Shown in pieces: positions 33,602-42,165 of a stretch of DNA of 64,000 nt. This DNA is from Olsenella_K sp036454645 (GTDB taxonomy: Bacteria; Actinomycetota; Coriobacteriia; Coriobacteriales; Atopobiaceae). A program made the position numbers and the translations under genes. Positions within the stretch are counted from its first letter, which is position 1; each line of letters starts with the position of its first letter. Where the stretch lies: assembly GCA_036454645.1 (NCBI GenBank), contig JAZHSQ010000001.1, positions 62,001 to 126,000 on the forward strand. The letters run 5' to 3'. The notes beneath the pieces were generated by a model. That model had not been told where the DNA came from. It searched no databases and was given only the letters and a program-made list of their open reading frames with translations.

Positions 33602-33646
33602 AAAAAACCGCCAGGACACTCGACAGCCTGCGATGGTTTTTTGTAA
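33602..33646. terminator. Possible bidirectional terminator (A6/T6 inverted repeat)
   Basis: AAAAAACC at 33602 pairs with GGTTTTTT at about 33639-33646, with an inner CAGG/CCTG pairing. It ends in a T6 run on either strand, but the GC stem is short and interrupted. Confidence 0.35.
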
Positions 33647-33691
33647 CATGCGTATGTTTGGCCCCGGGCTATCGCGCCCTCTCGCCGCGTC

Positions 33692-33697
33692 TAGCAT
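33692..33697 (+). promoter_or_regulatory. Candidate -10 box (TAGCAT) for yebC
   Basis: GTCTAGCATCACGG, 104 bases before the yebC start; the same TAGCAT box is seen before rmlA. Confidence 0.4.
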
Positions 33698-33800
33698 CAC
33701 GGGCCTCAGAGCAGCAGTTCAATGTGGCCAGCGGGCGCGGTGCGATCGGCGGAGGGAGCCGGGAGAGCGCGTCGCGCCGGCAGGCAAGAAGGAGATGTGC

Positions 33801-34601
33801 ATGTCCGGACACTCTAAGTGGGCAACCACCAAGCACAAGAAGGCAGCGATCGACGCCAAGCGCTCCGCGCTGTTCTCCAAGCACTCGCGCAACATCACCG
33901 TCGCCGCTCGCACCGGTGGCGACCCCAACCCGGACAACAACGCCACCCTCGCCGCTGCCGTCCAGCGCGCCCGCATGGTCTCCATGCCCAACGCCAAGAT
34001 CCAGGCGGCCATCGACAAGGCCTTCGGCACCGGCGCCGAGGCCGTCGTCTACAAGGAGGTCACCTACGAGGGCTACGGCCCCGCCGGCGTCGCCTTCTAC
34101 GTCGAGTGCCTGACGGACAACCTCAACCGCACCGCGGCCGACGTCCGCTCCGCCTTCACGCACGCCGGCGGCAACCTCGGCACCTCCGGCTCCGTCGCCT
34201 TCCAGTTCGAGCGCAAGGGCCAGATCGCCGTCGACAAGGTCATCGTCTCCGACGAGAAGAAGGTCGCCGACCGCGAGAACGCCGTCAACGAGGACGAGTT
34301 CATGATGGCCGTGGCCGAGGCCGGCGGCGACGACTACGAGGACGCCGGCGACGAGTGGATCGTCACCTGCGACTACACGGCGCTCCAGGACGTCGTGAAG
34401 GGCCTCGAGGACCAGGGCATCGAGGTCAAGGGCTCCGAGCTCACGATGATCCCGACCACCCCGACGGACGTCTCCGTGAGCGACGCCAAGAAGGTGCAGC
34501 GTCTCGTCGACCGTCTCGAGGAGCTCGACGACGTCCAGAACGTCTACGACACCATGAACCGCACGGACGAGATTGAGGAGGCCCTCGCCGAGGAGGAGTA
34601 G
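33801..34601 (+). CDS. yebC: YebC/PmpR-family regulatory protein
   Basis: 266 aa. Start ATG 33801 gives the universal MSGHSKWATTKHKKAAIDAK; an ATG six bases earlier has poorer spacing to AAGAAGGAG. Further family blocks: FSKHSRNITVAARTGGDPN, the short conserved MPNAKIQAAIDKA, YEGYGPAGVAFYVECLTDN, and NRTAADVRSAFTHAGGNLG. YebC proteins act either as DNA-binding regulators or, as shown for some bacterial members, as translation factors that help ribosomes at proline-rich stretches. That second role would suit the Pro/Ala-rich proteins of this genome, but this is inference. Monocistronic. Confidence 0.95.
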   Translation: MSGHSKWATTKHKKAAIDAKRSALFSKHSRNITVAARTGGDPNPDNNATLAAAVQRARMVSMPNAKIQAAIDKAFGTGAEAVVYKEVTYEGYGPAGVAFYVECLTDNLNRTAADVRSAFTHAGGNLGTSGSVAFQFERKGQIAVDKVIVSDEKKVADRENAVNEDEFMMAVAEAGGDDYEDAGDEWIVTCDYTALQDVVKGLEDQGIEVKGSELTMIPTTPTDVSVSDAKKVQRLVDRLEELDDVQNVYDTMNRTDEIEEALAEEE

Positions 34602-34632
34602 CGCCTCGGAGCGGCCCTCGCGGGCGGCCCGC

Positions 34633-34650
34633 GCGAGCCTTGCGGCTCGC
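34633..34650 (+). terminator. Hairpin after yebC
   Basis: GCGAGCC-TTGC-GGCTCGC, a 7-bp stem 32 bases after the stop, without a T-tract. Confidence 0.4.
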
Positions 34651-34733
34651 CCTCACATAGCACCTTGCGGGGCCCGTCCCTGCCCGAGCGCCGGTCGGAG
34701 CCGTCGCGCCGGGAGGGGCGGGTCCCTTTGCGT

Positions 34734-34739
34734 TATCGT
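34734..34739 (+). promoter_or_regulatory. Candidate -10 box (TATCGT) for the TPR-like gene
   Basis: CTTTGCGTTATCGTAGG lies 63 bases before the start. A similar TATCGT box precedes the LCP gene. Confidence 0.4.
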
Positions 34740-34801
34740 AGGTTCCCGGCGGACGCGACGCGCCCCGCCTCGAAACCACCTTCCGGGAGGTCGGCGACCC
34801 T

Positions 34802-36451
34802 ATGGACAACTACAGCACGCGGGCGACGGCTGCGGCCGTGAACTCGCTGGTAAAGCATGGCAACAAGAGCCTGGCGGAGCAGGACTGGGACGCCGCGGCG
34901 GACAACTTCGCCCGGGCGCTCGAGGCTGACCCCTCGAGCGCACAGGCCCACCTGCAGATGTACCTGGCCTCCCGCCACCTCATGAGCCTGGAGGAGCTGC
35001 CCGCCATCGCGGATAAGATCATCGAGGTCACGCCCGCGGAGCGCACGCCCCTGGCGGACGTCCTGAGGATCCAGGAGGAGCTCGAGGCCGAGGCTGCGGA
35101 GCGCGCCGCTGCGCAGGCAGCCGACCCAGAGCAGGCCGGCGCGGACTCCGACGAGGGGGCAGCCGCTGACGAGGGCGCAGTCGATGGGGCAGCCGCCGAC
35201 GAGGGCGCAGGCTCCGACGAGGACCTCGGGTCCACCCCGCCGTCCGGCGGGGACGCGGCCCCGTCCGCGACCGAGGGCGGGCCGGCGCAGGGCCCCGCGG
35301 CCTCGGCCACGACGGACACGGCCCCGGAGGCAGGCGACGCGCAGGCGGCGTCCGACGCGGCGTCGGCCGACAAGGACGGTGCGCCCGCGGCGGACGAGAA
35401 CCACGCGCCTGCGTCCGACGCGGCAGCCGCGGCCGAGGAGGACGGCTCGCCCGAGCCTGCAGCCGATGTGCCCGCATCCGGCGCCGCGCCCGCGGACGAA
35501 GCCCCCGCCGAGCCCGGTGCGCCCGACCCCGCCGAGCCCGCAGCTGCAACCGAACCCGCGCCCGACTCCGCCGCCCTGCGCGCCGAGGCCCGCGCCGCCC
35601 TGGCCGACCCCGCCGCGGCGGGCGTCCGCGCCCCCTACGACCAGCGCGTCTCCAACCTGGCCGCGGCGCGCGCGGCCTTCGAGGACGCCTTCGACGACGA
35701 GGACTGGGCTTCCGCGCTCCAGCTCGCCCCGCTCGACCTCAAGCGCCACATGGAGCGCGCCCGCGCCGACGCCGAGGGGCGTTTCTCCCAGGCGCAGGCC
35801 CAGGAGCAGGTCCTTCTCGACCAGATGTGCCAGGTTGCCGCGAGGCGCGTGCCGAAGGTGGGGCTCGCCACCTCGGCCGCGGAGGGGTCCTGCGCCGACG
35901 CGCTCGCCGAGTTCGAGCGCATGAAGGGCGAGGAGCACGAGAAGGTCCGCGGCAAGTACTCCTTCCTCAAGGGCAACCTGCACACGGCCAGCGCGAGCCT
36001 CTGGATCGGCGTCGTCCTGGTCGTGCTCGGCGCGGTCATGCTCGTTCTGACGCTTCTGCCGCACGAGGGCACGGTCGTGGCCGCCGCCCCCGCGGCGTTC
36101 CCCGAGGTGTTCGCGCCGATCGCCGTGGTGCTCGTCGCCGTCGGCGTGGTCGTTCTGCTCCTGCGCCTCATGCTCGTGCGGGCCAACCGCGAGGGGATGG
36201 GCGCGCACGCCGAGGAGAAGGCGAGCGTCTCCTCGGACCTCGCAAGGACCTCGGAGGAGCTCAACCGGCTCGTCGCCGCCGTGCGCGCGCGGGAGCTCAA
36301 CCTCAGGAACCTCCCGCTCGACGCCCCCGAGGACGACTTCGACGCGGCCTGCGCGGAGCTCGCGGACAGCGTGCTCGACCTCACGGGGAGCGCAAGCCCC
36401 GTGTCCTCCTCGCCCGCGCGCGAACATCAAGATGATGCGGTAACGCGCTGA
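34802..36451 (+). CDS. TPR-like membrane protein with long acidic Ala/Pro linker
   Basis: 549 aa. Residues 1-about 100 contain a TPR-like helical pair (NKSLAEQDWDAAADNFARAL, then LEADPSSAQAHLQMYLASR). Residues about 100-255 are a disordered Ala/Asp/Glu/Pro segment. A second helical region (DWASALQLAPLDLKRHMERA) is followed by two membrane helices (SLWIGVVLVVLGAVMLVLT and FAPIAVVLVAVGVVVLLLR) and a helical C-tail. No catalytic motif. No signal peptide, so the TPR part is probably cytoplasmic. Function unknown; a scaffold for an envelope complex is one possibility given the rhamnose genes downstream. Confidence 0.75.
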   Translation: MDNYSTRATAAAVNSLVKHGNKSLAEQDWDAAADNFARALEADPSSAQAHLQMYLASRHLMSLEELPAIADKIIEVTPAERTPLADVLRIQEELEAEAAERAAAQAADPEQAGADSDEGAAADEGAVDGAAADEGAGSDEDLGSTPPSGGDAAPSATEGGPAQGPAASATTDTAPEAGDAQAASDAASADKDGAPAADENHAPASDAAAAAEEDGSPEPAADVPASGAAPADEAPAEPGAPDPAEPAAATEPAPDSAALRAEARAALADPAAAGVRAPYDQRVSNLAAARAAFEDAFDDEDWASALQLAPLDLKRHMERARADAEGRFSQAQAQEQVLLDQMCQVAARRVPKVGLATSAAEGSCADALAEFERMKGEEHEKVRGKYSFLKGNLHTASASLWIGVVLVVLGAVMLVLTLLPHEGTVVAAAPAAFPEVFAPIAVVLVAVGVVVLLLRLMLVRANREGMGAHAEEKASVSSDLARTSEELNRLVAAVRARELNLRNLPLDAPEDDFDAACAELADSVLDLTGSASPVSSSPAREHQDDAVTR

Positions 36452-36498
36452 TTTTCCGGATACCGCCGACGCGCGGCGCCGGCCGGCCCGCCAGTTGG

Positions 36499-36504
36499 TA
36501 GCAT
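36499..36504 (+). promoter_or_regulatory. Candidate -10 box (TAGCAT) for the rml genes
   Basis: CAGTTGGTAGCATGGTG lies 100 bases upstream of rmlA. No -35 consensus. Confidence 0.4.
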
Positions 36505-36603
36505 GGTGAGTCGGCACAGCGCCCAAGGCGCGAGAGACGCGGCGTCCGAGCGGCGCCAAGGCACGGCGCCCATGGCGCGAGAGGCATTCCCGGGAGGTTC
36601 GGC

Positions 36604-37509
36604 ATGAAGGGCATCATCCTGGCGGGGGGCAGCGGAACGCGCCTGTACCCGCTCACCACCGTGACGAGCAAGCAGCTCCTGCCCGTCTACGACAAGCCCA
36701 TGGTCTACTACCCGCTCTCCACCCTCATGCTGGCGGGCATCAGGGACATCCTGATCATCTCGACCCCCGCCGACCTCCCCAACTTCGAGAGGCTCCTGGG
36801 CGACGGGTCGGACTTCGGCGTGTCGCTCTCCTATGCCGAGCAGCCCGAGCCCAACGGGCTCGCGCAGGCCTTCGTGATCGGCGCCCCCTTCGTGGCGGGC
36901 GGGCCCTGCGCGCTGGTGCTCGGCGACAACATCTTCTACGGCAACGGCCTCACGCGCCACCTGCGCCGCGCGAAGGCGAGCGCCGAGGCGGGCCGCGCGA
37001 CGGTCTTCGGCTACCGCGTGGACGACCCGGAGCGCTTCGGCGTCGTCGAGTTCGACGCGGACTACAACGCGGTCTCCATAGAGGAGAAGCCCGCGCACCC
37101 CAAGAGCAGCTACGCCGTCACGGGCCTGTACTTCTACGACGAGCGGGTGACGGAGCTCGCGGCCCGCGTGCGCCCGTCCGCGCGCGGCGAGTACGAGATC
37201 ACCGACCTCAACCGCATGTACCTCGAGGACCGCTCCCTCGACGTGGTGACGCTCGGGCGCGGCTACGCGTGGCTCGACACCGGCACCATGGAGTCGCTCT
37301 TCGCGGCCTCCGAGTTCGTGCGCACGGTCGAGAAGGCCCAGGACCTGCCGGTCTCGGTGCCCGAGGAGATCGGCTACGAGAACGGCTGGATCCCGCGCGA
37401 GCGCCTCCTGGAGTGCGCGGAGCGCTACGGCAAGAGCGACTACGGCAGGCACCTGCGCATGGTCGCGGCGGGCGGCATCGTGCCGGACCGCCACTACGAC
37501 GAGGCCTAG
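36604..37509 (+). CDS. rmlA: Glucose-1-phosphate thymidylyltransferase RmlA
   Basis: Makes dTDP-glucose from glucose-1-phosphate and dTTP, first step to dTDP-L-rhamnose. 301 aa, usual length. N-terminal nucleotide-binding signature MKGIILAGGSGTRLYPLTTV, then SKQLLPVYDKPMVYYPL, QPEPNGLAQAFVIG, VLGDNIFYG, and YAWLDTGTMESLFAA. Good GGGAGG ribosome site. First of four rhamnose genes in the order A, D, B, C; the product feeds surface polysaccharide or teichoic-acid-like glycans. Confidence 0.97.
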   Translation: MKGIILAGGSGTRLYPLTTVTSKQLLPVYDKPMVYYPLSTLMLAGIRDILIISTPADLPNFERLLGDGSDFGVSLSYAEQPEPNGLAQAFVIGAPFVAGGPCALVLGDNIFYGNGLTRHLRRAKASAEAGRATVFGYRVDDPERFGVVEFDADYNAVSIEEKPAHPKSSYAVTGLYFYDERVTELAARVRPSARGEYEITDLNRMYLEDRSLDVVTLGRGYAWLDTGTMESLFAASEFVRTVEKAQDLPVSVPEEIGYENGWIPRERLLECAERYGKSDYGRHLRMVAAGGIVPDRHYDEA

Positions 37510-37599
37510 CGCCGGCGGCGCGACGGCAGCGCTACGGCAGCACGGCGCCAGCGCGCTGCAGGCGCGACGGCAGACGCGGGGAAGGCAGGGGAGAAGGAC

Positions 37600-38505
37600 A
37601 TGCGGATTCTCATCACCGGCGCGCGCGGCCAGCTCGCCAACGAGCTCAGGCGCGCGCTCGAGAGCGGCAGGACGGAGATGGGGGAGGTGCCCGCCGAGCT
37701 CGCGGGCGCCGAGCTCGACCTCGTCGACCTGGACGACTTCGACGTCTCCGACTGGGCGGCCACGAGCGCGTGGCTGGCGGGCCGGGCGCCCTACGACCTC
37801 TTCGTCAACTGCGCGGCCATGACCAACGTGGACGGCTGCGAGACCGACGAGGCGGCCGCCTTCCGGGCCAACGCGCTCGGCCCGCTGAACCTCGCGCGCG
37901 CGAGCCGCGAGCAGGGCGCCAAGCTCGTGCACGTCTCGACCGACTACGTCTTCCCGGGGAGCGACCCCACGCCGCGCACCGAGGATGACGTCTGTGCCCC
38001 CATCAGCGCGTACGGCAGGACCAAGCTCGCCGGCGAGGGGCTGGCCCTCGCCGGCAACCCGCGCACGATGGTGGTGCGCACGGCCTGGCTCTACGGCTAC
38101 GTGGGCCGCAACTTCGTGAAGACGATGCTTCGCCTCGCGGACACGCACGACCACGTCACCGTGGTGGACGACCAGATGGGCAACCCCACGAGCGCGGCGG
38201 ACGTGGCGCACGAGGTGCTGCGCATCGCAGCCACCGAGGACTTCGGCGTCTACCACTGCACCAACGAGGGCACCTGCTCCTGGGCGGACTTCGCCGAGGC
38301 CGTCATGGCCGCCTTCGGGCGCGACTGCGAGGTCCGGCGGTGCACCTCGGAGGAGTACAAGAAGATGGTCCCGGGCGCGGCCGACCGCCCGCGCTTCTCG
38401 AGCCTCGAGAACGCGCGGCTCGAGCGCGGCCTGGGCAACGAGATGCGACCCTGGCGGGAGGCCCTCGCCAGCTACGCACGCAACTACGGCGAACTCGCCG
38501 GTTAG
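37600..38505 (+). CDS. rmlD: dTDP-4-dehydrorhamnose reductase RmlD
   Basis: Final NAD(P)H-dependent reduction to dTDP-L-rhamnose. 301 aa. Rossmann glycine motif ITGARGQLANEL, VNCAAMTNVDGCETDEAAAF, STDYVFPGSD, and catalytic Tyr-Lys in AYGRTKLAGEG; RTAWLYGYVGRNFVKTMLRL follows. The ribosome site and start read GGGGAGAAGGACATGCGG, which closely resembles the repeated DNA that encodes GEKD[V/A]R in the cobalamin genes. Confidence 0.96.
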   Translation: MRILITGARGQLANELRRALESGRTEMGEVPAELAGAELDLVDLDDFDVSDWAATSAWLAGRAPYDLFVNCAAMTNVDGCETDEAAAFRANALGPLNLARASREQGAKLVHVSTDYVFPGSDPTPRTEDDVCAPISAYGRTKLAGEGLALAGNPRTMVVRTAWLYGYVGRNFVKTMLRLADTHDHVTVVDDQMGNPTSAADVAHEVLRIAATEDFGVYHCTNEGTCSWADFAEAVMAAFGRDCEVRRCTSEEYKKMVPGAADRPRFSSLENARLERGLGNEMRPWREALASYARNYGELAG

Positions 38506-38512
38506 GAGAGCA

Positions 38513-39616
38513 ATGAAGACCTACCTCGTCACCGGCGGCGCCGGGTTCATCGGGTCGAACTTCGTCCTCTACATGCTGCGCAGGCACGACGACGCGCGCA
38601 TCGTGAACGTCGACGCGCTGACGTACGCGGGCAACCTCGAGAACCTCGCGTCGGTGGAGGGCGACCCCCGCTACAGCTTCGTGCACGCCGACATCCGCTC
38701 CCGCGAGGACGTCGCGCGCGTCTTCGCGGAGTACTCGCCCGACTACGTCGTGAACTTCGCAGCGGAGAGCCACGTGGACCGCTCGATCGAGAACCCCGGC
38801 GTGTTCGCCGACACCAACGTCATGGGCACGGTCAACATGCTCAACTGCGCCCGCGCCGCCTGGGACGACGGCGCCGGCGGCTTCGGCGACCACCGCTTCC
38901 TGCAGGTGGGCACCGACGAGGTCTACGGCTCGCTCGAGATCCCGGAGGAGCTGAACCCCGACGGCAGCCCGGCCGACCCGGCGGCGGCCGACTACTTCCG
39001 CGAGGACACGCCCCTCTCGCCCCACAGCCCCTACAGCGCGTCCAAGGCGTCGGCCGACCTCTTCGTTAAGGCCTACCACGACACCTACGGCTTCCCCGCG
39101 CTGATCACGCGCTGCTCCAACAACTACGGCCCGTACCAGTTCCCCGAGAAGCTCATCCCGCTGATGATCCACAACTGCGTCAACCACGTGGAGCTGCCCG
39201 TCTACGGCGACGGCCTCAACGTGCGCGACTGGCTCTACGTGGACGACCACTGCAAGGCGATCGACATGGTGCTCGCGGGCGGCAGGCTCGGCGAGGTCTA
39301 CAACGTCGGCGGCCACAACGAGCGCGCCAACATCTACATCGTGCGCACCATCATCTCCGAGGTCGCCAAGGCCACGGGCGACGCCGCCATCGACGAGGGG
39401 CTCATCCGCCACGTGACGGACCGCAAGGGCCACGACCGCCGTTACGGCATGGCGCCGGACAAGATCCGCGAGGAGCTGGGCTGGTACCCGGAGACGCCCT
39501 ACGAGGAGGGCATCGTGAAGACGATCCGCTGGTACCTCGACCACGAGGAGTGGGTCGAGCACGTGACCAGCGGCGCGTACCAGAGCTACTACGCGCGGAT
39601 GTACGAGGGCCGCTAG
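38513..39616 (+). CDS. rmlB: dTDP-glucose 4,6-dehydratase RmlB
   Basis: Converts dTDP-glucose to the 4-keto-6-deoxy sugar. 367 aa. NAD-binding GGAGFIGSNFVLYML, NFAAESHVDRSIENP, TDEVYGSLE, catalytic YSASKASADLFVKAY, TRCSNNYGPYQFPEKLIPL, and GDGLNVRDWLYVDDHC. Starts seven bases after the rmlD stop. Confidence 0.97.
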   Translation: MKTYLVTGGAGFIGSNFVLYMLRRHDDARIVNVDALTYAGNLENLASVEGDPRYSFVHADIRSREDVARVFAEYSPDYVVNFAAESHVDRSIENPGVFADTNVMGTVNMLNCARAAWDDGAGGFGDHRFLQVGTDEVYGSLEIPEELNPDGSPADPAAADYFREDTPLSPHSPYSASKASADLFVKAYHDTYGFPALITRCSNNYGPYQFPEKLIPLMIHNCVNHVELPVYGDGLNVRDWLYVDDHCKAIDMVLAGGRLGEVYNVGGHNERANIYIVRTIISEVAKATGDAAIDEGLIRHVTDRKGHDRRYGMAPDKIREELGWYPETPYEEGIVKTIRWYLDHEEWVEHVTSGAYQSYYARMYEGR

Positions 39617-39698
39617 GCGCCCGCGGCGCGCGGGCGGCGGCACGTGCCGGCGGCACGGCGCCAATGCGGCAGGCAGGCGAGAGGATCTGGGGAGAGCG

Positions 39699-40283
39699 AT
39701 GGCAGAGCAGGTCACGTCGGGCAACTTCACCTTCACGAGGACCGGAATCGACGGCGTGATCGTCGTCGACGCGAGGTCGTACGGCGACGAGCGCGGCTAC
39801 TTCATGGAGACCTACAAGCGCCCGGACTTCGTCGCGGGCGGCATCGACGTCGACTTCGTGCAGGACAACCAGTCCATGTCCACCAAGGGCGTGCTCAGGG
39901 GTCTGCACTTCCAGATCGAGCACCCGCAGAGCAAGCTGGTGCGCGTGGTCGAGGGCAGCGTCTTCGACGTGGCCGTCGACCTGCGCCCGGGCAGCGCCAC
40001 CTGGGGCAGGTGGGAGGGCTGCGTCCTCACGGCGGAGAACCGCCGCCAGCTGTTCATCCCGCGGGGCTTCGCCCACGGCTTCCTGGTCCTCTCGGACCGG
40101 GCGGTCTTCTGCTACAAGTGCGACGACGTCTACCACCCCAACGACGAGGGCGGCATCATGTGGGACGACCCCGAGGTCGGCGTCGAGTGGCCCCCGCTCG
40201 AGGGCGACGATGCGTTCGACCCCTCCAAGCTGGTGCTCTCCGCGAAGGACAAGGTCCACCCCTCGCTCGCGAGCCTGAGGTAG
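39699..40283 (+). CDS. rmlC: dTDP-4-dehydrorhamnose 3,5-epimerase RmlC
   Basis: Epimerises the 4-keto intermediate at C3 and C5. 194 aa cupin. Motifs: DARSYGDERGYFMETYKRPD, FVQDNQSMSTKGVLRGLHFQ with the catalytic His, VVEGSVFDVAVDLR, and FIPRGFAHGFLVLSD. Preceded by GGGGAGAG. Last gene of the rhamnose set. Confidence 0.96.
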   Translation: MAEQVTSGNFTFTRTGIDGVIVVDARSYGDERGYFMETYKRPDFVAGGIDVDFVQDNQSMSTKGVLRGLHFQIEHPQSKLVRVVEGSVFDVAVDLRPGSATWGRWEGCVLTAENRRQLFIPRGFAHGFLVLSDRAVFCYKCDDVYHPNDEGGIMWDDPEVGVEWPPLEGDDAFDPSKLVLSAKDKVHPSLASLR

Positions 40284-40284
40284 C

Positions 40285-40336
40285 GGCGGCGCGCTGCGGC
40301 CGCGACGCGCGGGTGGCGGTGCGCTGCGGCCGCGAC
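40285..40336 (+). repeat. 30-bp period direct repeat after rmlC
   Basis: GGCGGCGCGCTGCGGCCGCGAC (40285) recurs with one mismatch at 40315, immediately after the rmlC stop. Low-complexity GC repeat of unknown role. Confidence 0.5.
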
Positions 40337-40437
40337 CCGCTGACGGCGGCGCGGCGGCGCACGGAGGCGGCGCAGGCGGCGACGTGCCTTTTTTGACCGC
40401 TCGCGCGAAGCGTGCGGTTAGGTGCCGCGGCGCGTAA

Positions 40438-40443
40438 TAGAAT
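40438..40443 (+). promoter_or_regulatory. Candidate -10 box (TAGAAT) for the small gene at 40512
   Basis: GCGTAATAGAATGC, 69 bases before the start codon; the same TAGAAT box lies upstream of glmS. Confidence 0.4.
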
Positions 40444-40511
40444 GCTCATCGCTCTGGCGATTTGCGCACAAGGGCGCTGCCAGTGCGGAACCTATGCGAA
40501 GGGAGCTCGTC

Positions 40512-40802
40512 GTGCTTGTAAATGACACCGTAAATCACACGAACGTGGATACCGACAAGGAGGGCCTGATCGACTTCATCAAGAACGGTCGTCAGGTCGA
40601 GCTCCACTTCGACGACGTGCAGTCCGACGAGGACGGCTACATGAAGTGGGACACCGAGTACTGGTCCTCCCTGGACAAGGGCAAGTTCATCCGCACCTAC
40701 TCCCTGAACGACAAGCACTCCTCCGAGTTCACGCACTACAACATCTCGGACATGGAGGTCAACTTCCGCCCCGACAAGGCCGCCGAGGTCCGTCTGAGCT
40801 AG
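40512..40802 (+). CDS. Small soluble protein of unknown function
   Basis: 96 aa from GTG 40512, chosen because AAGGGAG lies 6 bases upstream; an ATG at 40494 is possible but has no ribosome site. Sequence starts MLVNDTVNHTNVDTDKEGLI and continues DFIKNGRQVELHFDDVQSD, with several aromatic residues (KWDTEYWSSLDKG, HYNISDMEVNFRPD). No membrane segment or known motif. Good codon use and flanking signals (promoter box, terminator hairpin) support a real, single-gene transcript. Function unknown. Confidence 0.75.
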   Translation: MLVNDTVNHTNVDTDKEGLIDFIKNGRQVELHFDDVQSDEDGYMKWDTEYWSSLDKGKFIRTYSLNDKHSSEFTHYNISDMEVNFRPDKAAEVRLS

Positions 40803-40919
40803 CAGCTGGCCCTGCGGGCGCACCCGTCCGTACGGCCTCGCCTTTCCGGGCGCCTGCGCCTGTCCGTGCGGCCGCGCCTGTCTGGGAGACTGCGATAAAC
40901 CTTCCAAATATGCTGTGAG

Positions 40920-40956
40920 CGAGGGGGAGGCGTCCGATGCGGGCGCCTCCCCCTCG
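40920..40956 (+). terminator. Strong hairpin after the small gene
   Basis: Perfect 13-bp stem CGAGGGGGAGGCG / CGCCTCCCCCTCG with an 11-base loop, followed by TTCGG. About 118 bases past the stop. The AT-rich sequence just before it (AAACCTTCCAAATATGCTG) could hold a promoter instead. Confidence 0.6.
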
Positions 40957-40986
40957 TTCGGTCCGCGCAGCTTCTCATGGCGATGA

Positions 40987-41166
40987 GTGCAATTTCGGGA
41001 CCTATGGACGGGTCGGGCGTGGGGAGGCGGCCGGCCGGGCGTGCCGGACGGCTCGGGCGCTGGGTCATCCGACGGAATCCTGGGCAAACGAGATGGCGCC
41101 CGGCGCCCGTCCGGCGGCGAGGAGCGTGGGCGCGCTCCGACCCGTCCATAACTCGGAATATTGCAC
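40987..41166. repeat. Long imperfect inverted repeat between convergent genes
   Basis: The left arm (40987-41019, containing CTATGGACGGGTCGGGCG) pairs with the right arm (41133-41166, containing CGCTCCGACCCGTCCATA), with most positions matching over 33 bases. Inside, GCCGGACGG (41043-41051) pairs with CCGTCCGGC (41107-41115). The whole could fold into one long hairpin on either strand: a structured transcript end, a non-coding RNA or an insertion remnant. Confidence 0.5.
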
Positions 41167-41328
41167 GGGATGGCCCGTCGGATTGCGCAGCCGCCTTCGG
41201 GTCGCCCCACGGCACCGCGCCCGCGGCGCATGCACCCGTCCAGGCCCGCTTGCCCCGCCGCCTAGCCGGCCCGTCCGGTGCCCGTTTGGCCCGCCGTCCT
41301 TCCGGCCCGGCCCGTCTGCCGCCGGGCC

Positions 41329-42165
41329 CTAGCGCCAGCCTGCCAGGAAGGCGCGCGTCTCGTCCATGCGGGGGTGGTCGAGCACCTGCTCGGCGGGTCC
41401 CCTCTCCACGACGCGCCCCTCGCTCATGAACGCGACCTCGTCGGCGATGCGGCGGGCCTGGCCGATGTTGTGCGTCACCACCACGATGGCGTAGCGCTCG
41501 CGCAGGCGCAGGAGGGCGCGCTCGACCGTGGCGGTGGCGTTCACGTCGAGCGCGGAGCAGGGCTCGTCGAGCAGGAGGACCTGCGGGTCCACGGCTATCG
41601 CGCGGGCGATGCAGAGCCTCTGCTGCTGCCCGCCGGAGAGCCTGAGCGCGCTCTTGCGGAGGTCCTGCGAGACCTCGTCCCACAGTCCCACCAGCTCGAG
41701 CTTCTCGCGCACGAGGTCCTCGAGCTCGCGCTTGGACGCGCCGCCGAAGTAGCGCGGCGCATAGGTGACGTTGCGCCAGATCGAGAAGGGGAAGGGGGAG
41801 GGCTCCTGGAAGACCATCCCCACGTTCCGGCGCAGCTCCTCGGCTGGCATGCGCGCCACGTCGCGGCCCCTGAGCGTCACCTGGCCCGAGAGCCGCACGT
41901 GGGGCCCCTCGAGCACGAGCCTGTTGACCGAGCGCAAGAGCGTCGTCTTCCCGCAGCCCGACGGGCCGATGACCGCGAGGACCCGGTGGTCGCGCACGGA
42001 GAGGCTGACGTCGTGGAGGGCCTCCACGCCGTCGTATGCGACCGTGAGGTGGGAGATGCCGACGACCTCGTCGGCCGGCCTCGCGCCTGCGACCTCGCCG
42101 CCCGGCACCTCGCCGCCCGCCGCCACGCCGTCCGCCGCGCCCTGAGTCCCTACGACCTCATCCAT
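41329..42165 (-). CDS. pstB: Phosphate ABC transporter ATP-binding protein PstB
   Basis: ATPase of the high-affinity phosphate importer. 278 aa from ATG 42165 (GGAG nine bases upstream); ATG 42180 would add five residues. A Gly/Ala-rich N-tail of about 30 residues precedes the fold. Walker A GPSGCGKTTLLRSVNRL, the PstB-typical VFQEPSPFPFSIWRNVTYAP, signature LSGGQQQRLCIARAI, Walker B VLLLDEPCSALD, and H-switch VTHNIGQARR. Overlaps pstA. No phoU follows in this window. Confidence 0.95.
   Translation of the reverse strand: MDEVVGTQGAADGVAAGGEVPGGEVAGARPADEVVGISHLTVAYDGVEALHDVSLSVRDHRVLAVIGPSGCGKTTLLRSVNRLVLEGPHVRLSGQVTLRGRDVARMPAEELRRNVGMVFQEPSPFPFSIWRNVTYAPRYFGGASKRELEDLVREKLELVGLWDEVSQDLRKSALRLSGGQQQRLCIARAIAVDPQVLLLDEPCSALDVNATATVERALLRLRERYAIVVVTHNIGQARRIADEVAFMSEGRVVERGPAEQVLDHPRMDETRAFLAGWR

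Larger units (their letters stand above)
32910..33800. other. Gene-free 0.9-kb region with several repeat structures
   Basis: No reading frame here has a ribosome site, recognisable domain or neighbour-like codon pattern. The stretch contains three evenly spaced dyads (33041-33120), a 121-bp AT-rich element with terminal inverted repeats (33286-33406), an imperfect 37-bp direct repeat (33401-33437 and 33465-33501), an AAAAAACC...GGTTTTTT inverted repeat (33602-33646), and a likely yebC promoter (33692). No tRNA, tmRNA or RNase P signature was recognised. Confidence 0.6.
40803..41328. other. Gene-free interval with terminator and a long inverted repeat
   Basis: Lies between convergent genes. 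It contains the hairpin at 40920-40956 and the roughly 180-bp inverted-repeat structure at 40987-41166. The rest is GC-rich with short repeats (GTCCGTGCGGC-like). No supported reading frame. Confidence 0.55.

Noticed and set aside
32910..33800. Hidden tRNA, tmRNA or RNase P RNA gene
   Set aside because: No cloverleaf, no tmRNA-like ends and no RNase P conserved segments could be found in the stretch.
40446..41231. Minus-strand reading frame of 261 codons between pstB and the small gene
   Set aside because: It crosses the terminator hairpin and the long inverted repeat, lacks a ribosome site and looks compositionally like antisense and spacer sequence.
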